NCBI GenBank assembly: GCA_944989445.1
Contig: CALYLW010000039.1
Location: 1,714,501 to 1,778,500 of the forward strand
Direction of reading: 5' to 3'
Length of the DNA: 64,000 bases
From: Ampullaceana balthica
Lineage: Eukaryota; Mollusca; Gastropoda; Lymnaeidae
Shown here: one piece after another, positions 1 to 10,825 of the stretch
Layout: the number at the start of each line of letters is the position of its first letter
How positions within the stretch are numbered: the stretch's first letter is position 1
Program-made: the position numbers and the translations under genes
The notes under the pieces: model-generated
Seen by the model: only the letters and a program-made list of their open reading frames with translations
Databases searched by the model: none
Told to the model about the DNA's origin: nothing

Positions 1-1047
1 AGATACAAAATTGCAAGAAAATATTACAACTGAAGCAGGACAAGCCTCATGAGTCAAGTTGTACATTTCTATCATGAAAAATGATTATTTTGTATGAGAA
101 GCAAGATTAAGCAGCATAACAATCCAAATTTGAAAAGTTTAATCTAGATGCAATAAGAATTTATAAGTGTTTGTATTAAGCTCAATGTAGGTTATATAGG
201 GCATTGCTTTGATTTTGTCTGCACTCTTGAAGCAACAAAGGCTTTTTAAAATTTTTAAAAAAACTTTTACAAAAGAATAATCTACAATCATCGTTAAAAT
301 ACTAATTTTGATACATTATCTAAATAATAATAAATAAAAAAAGATTTAATTTAGATTATTATAATAAAAAACTATTTTTGTGACCACTTGTGCCATTGCT
401 TATTATTAAGCACATTTTATAGCCATCAGTAAACTATTTGACTAACACTTGATACAAATCTATAGCCATCAGTAAACTATTTGACTAACACTTGATACAA
501 ATCTATAGCCATCAGTAAACTATTTGACTAACACTTGATACAAATCTACAAGTTGAGTAAAATTTGCCAAAGTTGCTGTGCTAAATACAGACAGATTTAG
601 CTTAGGGCATTTTAATCATCATAAAAGATTGAACTTTTACATTTTCAAAAAAAATCATGATCAGCACTATATCAGAAATAGACATTTTTATAATTTTAAC
701 GCATGTTAGTTCTGTCAACTCTATAAAAATTTCCCATTATTTTATTTTGAGGCAGAAGGATTAATGGGTATAAAAATATAACATAAAAAAATGTGTAATT
801 AATTATTTTACAAAAAGCATAATACAACTTAGAAATACAAAATACTTAATAGTTATGGCAATCCGTTGAGTTCTTCCAATTCATGTAATCTCTTTCTGTC
901 ATCTGGTTATGACTAAAATCTTTTCTAGAAAAATGTCATTACCATTCACGTCTCTAGCTTTGATTGATTAAATTGTTGTATTGCACGTCTAAACTAAAAA
1001 AAATAATTCATATCCAGGATGTGGTAAAATTAAGACTTTTAGCTCTA
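1..1047. other. 3' flank of DPAGT1, no coding exon seen
   Basis: AT-rich sequence downstream of the DPAGT1 stop codon. A minus-strand AATAAA lies at 741-746 and could be the DPAGT1 polyadenylation signal. The only structured element is the short tandem repeat at 418-548. Confidence 0.5.
418..548. repeat. 43-bp tandem repeat, 3 copies
   Basis: Three near-identical copies of a 43-bp unit that begins TATAGCCATCAGTAAAC. It lies in the 3' flank of DPAGT1 and touches no exon. Confidence 0.9.
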
Positions 1048-4000
1048 TTAACTGTCATAAAATAGTTTAGCCAACTGGTATCTTATTATAAATGCAACAC
1101 CACTACAAATAATCTGCAAAGTAGAACAAAAAAGAAGAAAAATGGATTATAAAAATTTCAACAGAATACTTTGATTTTGGGGGGGAAAAAATGTTACAAT
1201 TTAAAAACTGTATTTGTGCTTCAGGTTTACCAAAGAGAATATATGTTCTAAATATTCAAGCTTTTAAAATATTTTTATTTACTTTATAAAATTTAAACAT
1301 CTCTGAAAATAGTGTTAAAAATATTTATTAAAACATGTTTTTAAAAAAAATATTTATGTATGCACATAATAATAATAATTGATAATTTATATAGCGCTGT
1401 ATCCAAGTATGGAACATATATGTTATTTTGTGTCATCAACTCATTAGATTTTAACTCAAGGTAAGCAATGCAATAGATGCACTTATCTACTACCTGTATG
1501 AAGAGTAAAATGATGACCAGAGTCCTCTCATGAAGTGGACCCAACATCCTCAGTATAAAATTGTTCAAGGTGAAGTTATTAACCTGATGAGGGAGAAACA
1601 AAACAACTCGCTGTTCATTGGGAGAACATTCATCAAGTTTACAAGTATGCTGAAATTGATTAATCATAACTTTGTCAATTTTTTTCTAGTTTGATAAAAG
1701 GCAAAGCTCACCTGAGTGTACAGACCATGTCAGGCAAAGCTCACCTGAGTGTACAGACCATGTTAGGCAAAGCTCACCTGAGTGCACAGACCATGTTAGG
1801 CAAAGCTCACCTGAGTGTACAGACCATGTTAGGCAAAGCTCACCTGAGTGTACAGACCATGTTCCCCTACACCATGTTCAACAGATATCACACCGAAGAA
1901 GGAATAGAGATGAATAAAAAACTGGCCGAGTCTACCGATGCTGCCAGTCTTGAACACAGAATAACTGATGTCAAGTTTCCCGAGTTCAGGTTTAAGCCTG
2001 CAGGATTAATATGTTCGTTTTTTCATAAATGTGTCTGTATTGTTCCTTTCATTGTGTAAAAGGTTATAAAATATTCAATAAAATTTAATATAATTCTTTA
2101 GCACAAAGGAGGATCATCCCAACGTTAGTGGAGTCCAATAATTGTACAAACAAATAAATGTTATCAATCGAGCTCTTAGTTTGCGAGAGTAATTTGATGA
2201 AATTTTAATTTAACTTTCCATGGCATAGTTGTCTTTTGGGACACAAGATGACACTTGGGACAGAGATTATAAACTAAAATATACTCCTTACAGAAGTATT
2301 AGATTATTTTATTGCATAAAATTATTGACAGGCAAATAGTTAAACATCTTAGTAGAAAAATATTCCTTTTCTAACTTTCCTGTAAATTAACTGAAATCCA
2401 CCTGCTATCTTGTGAGGCCTATCAATATTATTATTATTATGGCAACTTGTGGGAAGGAACATGAAAAACTGGCATATTTTTAAATATTATAACTTAACTT
2501 CTTCTTCTTCTTCGTTCTCAATTTGAGTATTGCGTGTCGACGAGTTTTGCGCCAATTGGCCTGTGGTCTCCGACTTCATCCTGCTGTTTTTTCTGGATGT
2601 GCTTCCATAGCTTTTGTTCAGCCAAGACCATCTGCAAGGCAGCAGTTGATTTTGGCAAGTGATGCAGCGTTCACATGCCACGGCTATGAGGGTTCCACGC
2701 ATTACCCAGCCGCCTTTTATTTTCCCTAACTATGCATTAGGTACCCACTCGAAGCTGGGTGGACCCGGGGATGCCCTAGGCCCCGGGAACAAATCCATGG
2801 CTTCCCATGGATTCGAACCCGTGACCATCGGTACGCCAGTCGAGCGCGCTACCACTCAACCACCGTATCCCCCATAACTAAACTATCCTTGGGTATTCTG
2901 TGCCTGGGTCATCAGATAAAAATATAGACTTGTTTCTAACGTTAGACTTACCGTGGCAGCCGGTGCCTGGGACATGGCACAAAGTGAAACAGCTGGGGTA
3001 TTGAGTAGAGGAAGTTGAAGACTTGAGGTATGAAGAACAACAGCATCGTCTTGCTGAAATGGGACAGAATCCCAACTACAGCAAAAGTCATGCCAGCAAA
3101 GTAACAGTAGGTGTCACCAACAAACACTCTTGAAGGGTACCTGACATACAATTTAAAAAAGTGAACAATCAAATTTTGTTGTCATAAACTCAATGAGAAA
3201 CTAATGGAATTTATTTTTATTTCTGAGACACCAGTCTAAAAGAGTATGCTAGAGATAAGACATTGAATTATCCTGCTCAACAAAGCACCCATACCTACAC
3301 ATCTATTAATTTTATGGCTCAAAATTATGTTATAAAGTTGTTTTATTCTGGTCCAGTGGGTTCAAAACTGTGATAAACTGGATTTTGATGGACTGGACTT
3401 ATCAAACTGATAAACTGGCTTTTGGTGGACTGGACTTATCAAACTGATAAACTGGCTTTTGATGGACTGGACTTATCAAACTGATAAACTGGCTTTTGGT
3501 GGACTGGACTTATCAAACTGATAAACTGGCTTTTGATGGACTGGACTTATCAAACTGATAAACTGGCTTTTGATGGACTGGACTTATCAAACTGATAAAC
3601 TGGCTTTTGGTGGACTGGACTTATCAAACTGATAAACTAGCTACTCTTGGGACTGAGGTAAGATGACCTCCTAAGTCAGAAGACTGCTGCTAACTTGTTG
3701 TGGTTTTAAATTTGGTGCTTGTCTATTCATTAAACAGCTGTAGTATCATTAGTATCAGTAGACGTATTCGTTAAACAGCTGTAGTATCATTAGTATCAGT
3801 TGTCGTATATTTTAATGAAATTTTTAACAATAAAGTTTGCTTCTGTCTTTATATACTGATAAAAAGTAGAGATATTTAGACCCTATGTATTCATACGCCG
3901 CAGACTTGCTCATGGAGCGTGCAAACAAAGTTGAGAAAGAACGGACACAAACTACAGCACGAAGAAATCAAAACAACGCGAGTGAACGTCGGTTTGGGGG

Positions 4001-7000
4001 AGGGGGAACTGCCAACTCATTGTTTATTTTCGAGACATTTGCAGGCAAAATTCGGTACACCCCTAACTTCTATGAAGTCAGCTGTAAAACGATAATCGGT
4101 TTAAATTCAGATTTACATAATTGATAATCGGTTTTCCAAAAAAAAACAAAAAAACATGCAATTAACAACCCTAAATATGACTAACCCTCGCTAGGATCGG
4201 CCAAACAAAGTTTATGTTTAAATGATGGTAGTAATAAATGGGAGGCGGGTAACAACAACCTAAGTGTGCATGTCTTCACCTTTGCTCACTATTTTTTATT
4301 TACTTGGTGCTGCTTTTTATGTCTGTACTCTCACCCCCCCCCCAACGGTTCTTTTCACTGTCTATGATGAGCCAGTCTGCGGCCAATGCTATGCAATGAA
4401 GAGGTAAAAGAACGGGCACAAACAGACATTTTAAAAAAAAACAATATATTCGCCGGGGCTTGAACCCAGGACCTTCCTCGCATGAGGCGGACATGTTAAC
4501 CAGTACACTACGAATCTCACGTTTTCTGTGAAGGAACAATGCAAGTGAAACGCAAGGGCCATTGTTGGTCACCCCTCCACTACCTTCGCTTGTCTACCGT
4601 TAACTGTGTTTAGTTGACCCCAGCGAGGGTCATTCGTCATGCTCTGTTGCACATACTTGCAGCTTTTTGCCTCGCATGGTCCGACCATGAAGAGAATTAT
4701 ATATATAGATAGATACCTCAAAACCAAATCTGTGTTAAAAATGTTTTAAATGATTTTAATTAATTTGAAAATGTCATTCTTAAATTTTATATTTAAATAT
4801 TTCCATTTTTTTTAAAAACCATAAAAGACACTTTTTTTTTACCAATTATGGACTAATAAGGCTGCGCTCACGGCTAGAAATGGCATCATAAAGTAGATGG
4901 AAAACACATGGCCTAATCTGTGACCACCTGTGGAAACAAAAGTTGATAAAAGATTATTTTATTTTCAAAGCATTACTTAAATGACAAGTTAAGAATTTTG
5001 TTGATAAAATCAATAAGGGAGTAAAGCTTTCAGTGAATCTTATTTTTCGTAAATGTTAATGGATCATAATAATGGACTAGCCTTGCATTTCTGTAAAATT
5101 AAAAATGAGAACAGAGATGCTTATGATGCAGGATTGTCCCACTTCTAGTCCATTGACACCAGAGTGAATATTGATGGCATTGGTACAGAACACAGCCAAC
5201 ATTCCCATGTACAGATAATACAACGGTCCTGGTCATAAGGGACAAGAAATTAGAATTATTTTATAAATAATAATATCTTATCTTATCTATTACAGAAGGT
5301 CCTTCTGTACAGAAGATTACTGCGTCCTATGCTTATCAATGGTTTTTGTCTAGTCTTGCATTTTTATTAGAGTTTGAAACATTAGTAAGTGAGAACATTC
5401 CTTGAAAGTTCCCAAAAAAAATTTTTTTAATTAAAATAATAAAACTTTAACCAATGAGCAATGGTATACTAAATTTAACTAAAAAGTTAGTTATTCTACC
5501 TTTTATTTAGACCTTTTTATAGGTTAGAGTGATCTGAGTATTTGTACACAATGTTATAGATTGCAACACTTTATAAATATAACTGAACAAAGCTGAATAA
5601 ATAATTTGCAATAGATTCTTACCTAAATTTAAATCATCACCAACAAGCCATCGAAGCTGTTTTGGCATGATTACATTTGTGGCATTAATATTTATAAAAT
5701 AGACTATAAGTAGGGGCAATGATGCAAACGTTGGTAACAAAAGCTTGTGTCGCCACCTTAGGTCAAGGACATCATCAGCAAATCCAAGGAACACCATACA
5801 ACAGATAGACAGAAGTGCAGCCAAGAAGTGGATATACTGTAAACATGTTAAAAAATCAAAATAATTATAATTGAATAAAAAATATTTTTAATATTATATC
5901 TTAATAATCAATAATGTTATTTTGTCTATTATATTATAATTATATGTATATTTTAACTAGGGCTGGTACTAATTTTTTTTAAAATTTGTTCGATTAATCG
6001 GGTAAAAATTTAATCGATTAATTTTGATTAATTATATTTTTATAAGACCTATATAGATCCCGTTAAGTTGCGATTCATTATTTCACGCAATCAATTAAGT
6101 CACGGTTATTCCATGGCTCCCAAATTTTGTGACATAACACAGCAAATTCGTTCTGCTATGCAAGAAATAAGGAAGATAAACCTTTTTTGCTCATGTATGC
6201 ACGTCTAAATAAATAATAATAATATGAGGGAAAAGTATGGAAGTAACAAAAAATATAAGTCATTAATAAATTGGGAAAAAATATTAGAAATATTTTCTTA
6301 CATTTCAATTGAATTTTAATCGATCAAATTAATTTTAATCGATTAAAATTTTTAACGATTAATGGATAAATTAATCATTAATTTCCGCAGTCCTAAATTT
6401 AACCATTTTTTATTTTGACTTTACCTCATGATGAGGAAACTTTCCTGGTGTATTTTCAGCCAGCTGTTTGTAAAATGGAATAGGCATGAAGAGGAACATT
6501 GTGCATAGAAAAACTGCACCACACACTACACCAAGAGCTTCGGGTCTGAAAAGGACGCAACAAAAATAATTTCAAGTTTAGTTAAAAAAATGTTTAAATT
6601 TCAGACAAAAGTTAAGGAGCCACTGTCATTATTCATTGAAACATTTTTAATCAAAGTGTCCAAAGCTGTAAAATTTTCCAGCATCAGCATTTGGATTTTT
6701 CTTAAGACTTAGCCTTAACTTTAAGCATTTAAACTTAAAGTTGCTGACATGTTTTTTGTAGCATATAGAATTTTTTAGTAAAAGATAGATGTAAAATACA
6801 TTTTAAAATAATGTAAATGTAAGTATGTGTAAGTAGATAGATTTTTCTACACATTACTTAAGTCTAGACCTCCAATGCACTCGACTAAACACTCTGATAT
6901 TTTACTATTAAATATAATAATCTATAATAATAAAAGGCAATTTTCTGTCCTGTCTTCGATAGCGATTGGTCCCTCAAACTCCTACTAGGTACTTTGACAG

Positions 7001-9605
7001 AAAATTTAAATGAAGTCCAATATGCTTAAATAATATATCATTTTAAAGGGCTTGCTAAGACCTTTTCAACAACACCTGTTTTGTCTTTCTATCTGTTATA
7101 GAAGTGGAGTTATGATTTTTTTTGTCAATTTTTTTGCCCCTTATATAACCTATATAATTTATTCCAAAACTTGTGACCCACATTTCAAAATTCTGTACTC
7201 TACTCTTTCGCTCACAACTTTTTTAATTTTAGAGATATAGGTATCAAATTTTCAGGAAACATTCATAATCCATTATACAAAACAATGAATAAGAAATGTT
7301 TCAGGTAAATCAAGATTTTGAATTTTTTAATAAATATATTTAAAGGCACATTGAAAAAAATGATGTTGAAAATTATAACAAAAATACAAATCAGTTCAAA
7401 CATTTGTATGCCTATTGTATTTTAATTGATTTAATGGTACAATTACATCAATAACTATATTTAAATGTTTGAAGGGTAAGTATTTGACTTTAAAATAAAA
7501 TTTAATGCAAATTATTAAAAATTATTTGCTAAAATATACCACACCGACAACGAGGTCTGATTACTACAATTTCAAATTAAAATGAAATTAACAAATATTT
7601 GAAGATTTAAGTATCAAATTAAAAGATAAGAACATTTTCCCTATCATTTACTGAGTAAATAACTTGAATGCAAATATCTGTATGTCATTCATAAGCTTTG
7701 TCATTGTCTTTGTCAACTATTTGGCGATTAAAGGAATTCCAAGTTTTGCAACTGCAATGGAATATTATTATTATATCTTGTTGTTATACCCATACTTTGT
7801 TATATTATTTAATTTTAATTATTGATATTTATTTCTATTGATTGATTATTGACAATATCTTTGTAAAAAGATGATGGTAAGTAAATTAGAATCTCATATT
7901 TGTATATTTATAATATATTGTTTTAATAATTATATTACCCTACAAAAACCATTAAATTTTAAATAAAAGGATTACAACACCATTATCATTTTTAATTCTA
8001 AGGCAAAGTAACACTTTTGAAATTTTATATGAAAAGGAAAGAAAAATGCCATAAGAAGTCTATCTCTCTCTATATATATATAAGAATACTTGTACTTGTA
8101 GTAATACTTTGTGATAGTAAAATTAGTTATAATATTATAATTATGTAATAGTATATTAATATTATGTATAAACTATAACTATACTATACTATAAACTAAT
8201 AGTCATACTACTAATACTAATACTAATAGTGAGTATAGTAGTAGGAGAATAGGCTAATTAATTTTTAATGTTTTATTAACGTTTTAGTATTATTATTTTG
8301 TGTGTTTTCATTATATTCAAATATTACATGTGATAACTTTAACTAAATCTTTTCATTTAATTATTTAATTATATATATGCATGACTATGTATGAGGGATA
8401 AAATTAATAAGTCTTAAGCCATTTCAGACAACCCGTCTTATTTTTGAAGGGGCGATAACTTAATGGACATTCCACATTACGGGGAATTTTGAAACTTTTT
8501 TGGGTCAAGCCCATTTTTGATGAAATAAAGTTATTCTGAGTGGAAAATATATAACCTACATTATGTTTCAATATAAAACTTTTAGCCATAAAGGTTATTT
8601 TTTAAATTATATTGTTCTGACATACCTGTCAAAGAATTAAATTCCTGCTTGAAACACAATAGTAATCCCTTCACAATGGATACCGTCGTGTTCGAAAATT
8701 TCCGTTGCACACATCACCGATGATGAAGTACGCTTTTATTTGAATAAATGTGACGTAAAACGCAAAAAACCGATAAAACCGTAAGAGTCTAGTCAATTTC
8801 GCCATGACAGTTTTTCCGTAAATTTTCGACATGCGCAGAACGATGCGCGAATGAGTATCGAAGTGCCTACTCCTACAGACTTCTAAAGCGAATCACTAGC
8901 GGAGAAAAATTAAATCTCATTTAAATATTGAACAAATTTACACAGACGTTCTTACAAACGAGTTATTTTTGGTTCAGTATTTTTTCCTAGACTTTATTTT
9001 GAGCTGTGGGATTTATAGTCAAAAACTTTGTTTTAACGGGTAATTTATTATAACTATAATGTATAGTATTTTTGACGTGATACACATGTATGGCCGGTCG
9101 AGACGGCGGGTCTCTGGACAAACCGCAGTGGTGGGGAGGGAGGTAGGGTCTCTGGACAACCGGCGGTGTGGGGCGGGGTAGGGTCTCTGGACAGACCACG
9201 GTGTGGTGGGGGTGGTAAGGTCTCTGGACAAAGCCTCTGGTTGAAATTTGAAACACGACTGGTGACCTTTCATTTCAATTTTGGAGTCAGTTGATGTGGA
9301 TGTTGTGCTGTCCTACCATGAACTTCACAGACACTTATTCCCGTCCTTGGACGGGCTTTGTTGCTAGTAATAATATAATATATCGACAGACTTTTAGCCT
9401 TTAACTTATAAACATTATTTATATTTTATTTAGATTAACAAACTCACATTTTTGTTTTATTTTGTTTGTTTAGGTCGATTCCACATAAATTCGCTTTCAG
9501 GAACATTTCCTTAAATTTGGGAATAATGTTCAAGCATAAAAAGAATGCTGTCAAGGACATAATTGCATTAATAGCAATAGTCAAAGCACTGTCCCCTAAC
9601 TCCAT
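1048..9605 (-). CDS. DPAGT1: DPAGT1 / ALG7, UDP-GlcNAc:dolichyl-phosphate GlcNAc-1-phosphotransferase
   Basis: This ER membrane enzyme transfers GlcNAc-1-phosphate from UDP-GlcNAc to dolichyl phosphate, the first step of N-glycan precursor synthesis and the known target of tunicamycin. Exons, in transcript order: 9448-9605, 6425-6545, 5623-5836, 5082-5228, 4843-4927, 2952-3140, 1844-1997, 1494-1649, 1048-1113. All phases fit, giving 1290 nt and 429 aa (human is 408). Family motifs seen: LCGIDLNK (exon 1), [16 protein letters not shown] (exon 3), FCTNAINI (exon 4), [20 protein letters not shown] and PCPRHRLPR (exon 6), LGPLHER (exon 8), [11 protein letters not shown] then TAA (exon 9). Introns are GT-AG except intron 4, which appears to be GC-AG (donor at 5081-5080). 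Oddities: in exon 4 the usual INILAGINGLE reads [11 protein letters not shown], and intron 7 is mostly a minisatellite carrying copies of the exon 7 donor. The start is the only ATG upstream in frame with a family-like N-terminus. Very sure of identity; exon edges are by eye. Confidence 0.96.
1698..1862 (-). repeat. 33-bp minisatellite carrying the DPAGT1 exon 7 5' splice site, 5 copies
   Basis: On the gene strand each unit holds the end of exon 7 (GTCTGTACACTCAG) followed by the donor gtgagctttgcc. The copy at 1844/1843 is the true donor because it alone keeps frame with exon 7. The four copies downstream fill most of the 194-bp intron 7. Reading past the true donor meets TAA four codons later, so any later donor would give a premature stop. 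Confidence 0.93.
2530..2876 (-). mobile_element. tRNA-derived SINE, full-length-like copy
   Basis: The minus strand starts with a tRNA-like head containing an A-box-like TGGTTGAGTGGTAGCGCG and a B-box GGTTCGAATCC. The body (TGCATCACTTGCC, GGCCCGGG-type palindrome) is shared with copies at 33640-33912 and 52408-52672. It is inside the last third of the DPAGT1 gene, in intron 6-7 territory (1998-2951). It is not a functional tRNA: no acceptor stem closes. Confidence 0.85.
3370..3642. repeat. 37-bp minisatellite, about 7 copies, DPAGT1 intron 6 side
   Basis: Units of 37 bp (core ACTTATCAAACTGATAAACT) alternate two variants, TTTTGATGG and TTTTGGTGG. It lies between exons 5 and 6 of DPAGT1 about 230 bp from the exon 6 acceptor and contains no splice site. 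Confidence 0.92.
3719..3812. repeat. 47-bp direct repeat, 2 copies
   Basis: Two copies sharing TTAAACAGCTGTAGTATCAT inside DPAGT1 intron 5. Confidence 0.8.
4440..4694 (-). mobile_element. tRNA-like element joined to a Helitron-type 5' end
   Basis: The minus strand begins TCTCTTCATGGTCGGACC at 4694, the same start as the Helitron A copies at 14659-15170 and 34855-35372. It then runs into a region that ends with a tRNA-like head (GTGTACTGGTTAACATG and GGTTCAAGCC, minus strand). A relative is at 51685-51912. Either a SINE captured by a Helitron or a SINE sharing that terminus. Confidence 0.6.
5278..5345 (-). mobile_element. SINE 3'-tail fragment
   Basis: Matches the tail of the tRNA-derived SINE (TTATCTTATCTAT, then TCCTTCTGTACAGAAGATTA), with no tRNA-like head. 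In DPAGT1 intron 3. Confidence 0.65.
5958..6395. mobile_element. hAT-type miniature element in DPAGT1 intron 2
   Basis: Ends TAGGGCTGGTACT and GCAGTCCTA resemble the element at 54423-55076, as does the internal TTAATCGATTAAAATT palindromic material. Flanking octamers ATTTTAAC (5950-5957) and AATTTAAC (6396-6403) match at 7 of 8 bases, as expected of a slightly decayed hAT target duplication. No transposase frame. Confidence 0.82.
9095..9240. repeat. G-rich minisatellite (about 44 bp, 3-4 copies), DPAGT1 intron 1
   Basis: Copies of GGGTCTCTGGACA followed by diverged G-rich spacer. About 210 bp from the exon 1 donor and containing no splice site. Confidence 0.8.
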
Positions 9606-10825
9606 TTCCTGAGATTCGTCAACAAATCAAATCTGTTGCAATCTTGATCAAAAGCGAAAGTAGCTGTAACTGTAACAACACCGTCAGCAATCAAGAGATA
9701 GATACGTCCAATTACCGAAAAATATTATTTGCATGAAAGACATAAACTAAAAAGAAATTCTCTAATTTTTTTCAATGGTAGAGTCCGCGATTACGTAGAC
9801 TCTTTCAATTAAAGTGAGTAAAAAGTTAACGGATGAAAGTGACACGATTGATCGGGCATCATTGAATAACTCATTTGGAAAAATCAAGTCCATTTTTCGA
9901 AAGCTAAGAAGAGACTATTAAAATTGTAACCATTGTGTGGTTTTTTTTTGGTACCCCCATTGAATTGAATGTTTTTTTTTATCATAATGTTAATGTTTAT
10001 TGTGCACATTTATATATTTTTATAATACGGCCGAACTATTGTTTGAAAAGTTTAAAGAGCCCTGGTTTGGATTAAATATTGTGGGTTCACTGTGTATAGT
10101 ACTAATAGTAGAATAGGCCATTGGGCATTGGGATTGAACTACATTTACACGTCACACTTGCCGAGTTCGGTTAATTTTATTTGATTGTGAGTTATCATTC
10201 TTTCTAAAAAAATTGTATGCTTATTGAATAATAACATATGGGGGTTGCGTTTAATTATTCAGTCAGGGCAATTATTTTCTGTGTTTGTAGGTTTTTCAAA
10301 CATCGACGATCGGTCTCTGCGGTTTTGGTGGTGTAATCACTTTATTCCCTTCAGTCTGTGTTTATAAATAACCCACACTTTTTTCCTGCTACCTCTGCAT
10401 AATCCGTGTATGAACAATTAAAATCATTGTTGGTTTTCTATCACCATCCATGTTCATTTTTGTTCGCATAATTTCTTGATAGTTTATCTTTCTTAATGTA
10501 GTTTGAGTTAAATGGTTTTCATCTGTTTTTGGGAACGTTCATATTATTTTTTCTCATGTCAAGCATTTTTATTAGAGTTTTAAATGTTAATAGAGTTTTA
10601 GTTTTCCTGGTTTCCTCGGGCAACCCATTCCACGAATTCCAGGCGGGAAGAACTTGAATTCGTATGTGTTTGTTCTTCCGTGCGGAATAAGAAACGTGTT
10701 TTATCCCTACTGAGGATTATATTAGATTATCTTTGTGTTGTATTTCCAAGCTAGAATTAACTGCCTTATGAATTATTACTAATTTGCCATAATTAGATTT
10801 GTAGAGCTCGCTTGAGTTATACCTA
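9606..10825. other. Upstream flank of DPAGT1, no gene seen
   Basis: Holds the DPAGT1 5' UTR and promoter by position. No TATA box or recognisable core element could be assigned, and no exon of another gene is evident. Confidence 0.5.

Noticed and set aside
1691..2059. 122-aa plus-strand frame with [11 protein letters not shown] repeats
   Set aside because: Antisense of DPAGT1 exon 7 and its donor array.
2810..2876. Possible tRNA genes at the A/B-box sequences (also 33.9 kb, 52.4 kb, 4.5 kb, 31.4 kb)
   Set aside because: No cloverleaf closes and each is followed by a repeated SINE body.
9019..9273. Pro/Arg-rich minus frames in DPAGT1 intron 1
   Set aside because: G-rich minisatellite read on the opposite strand.
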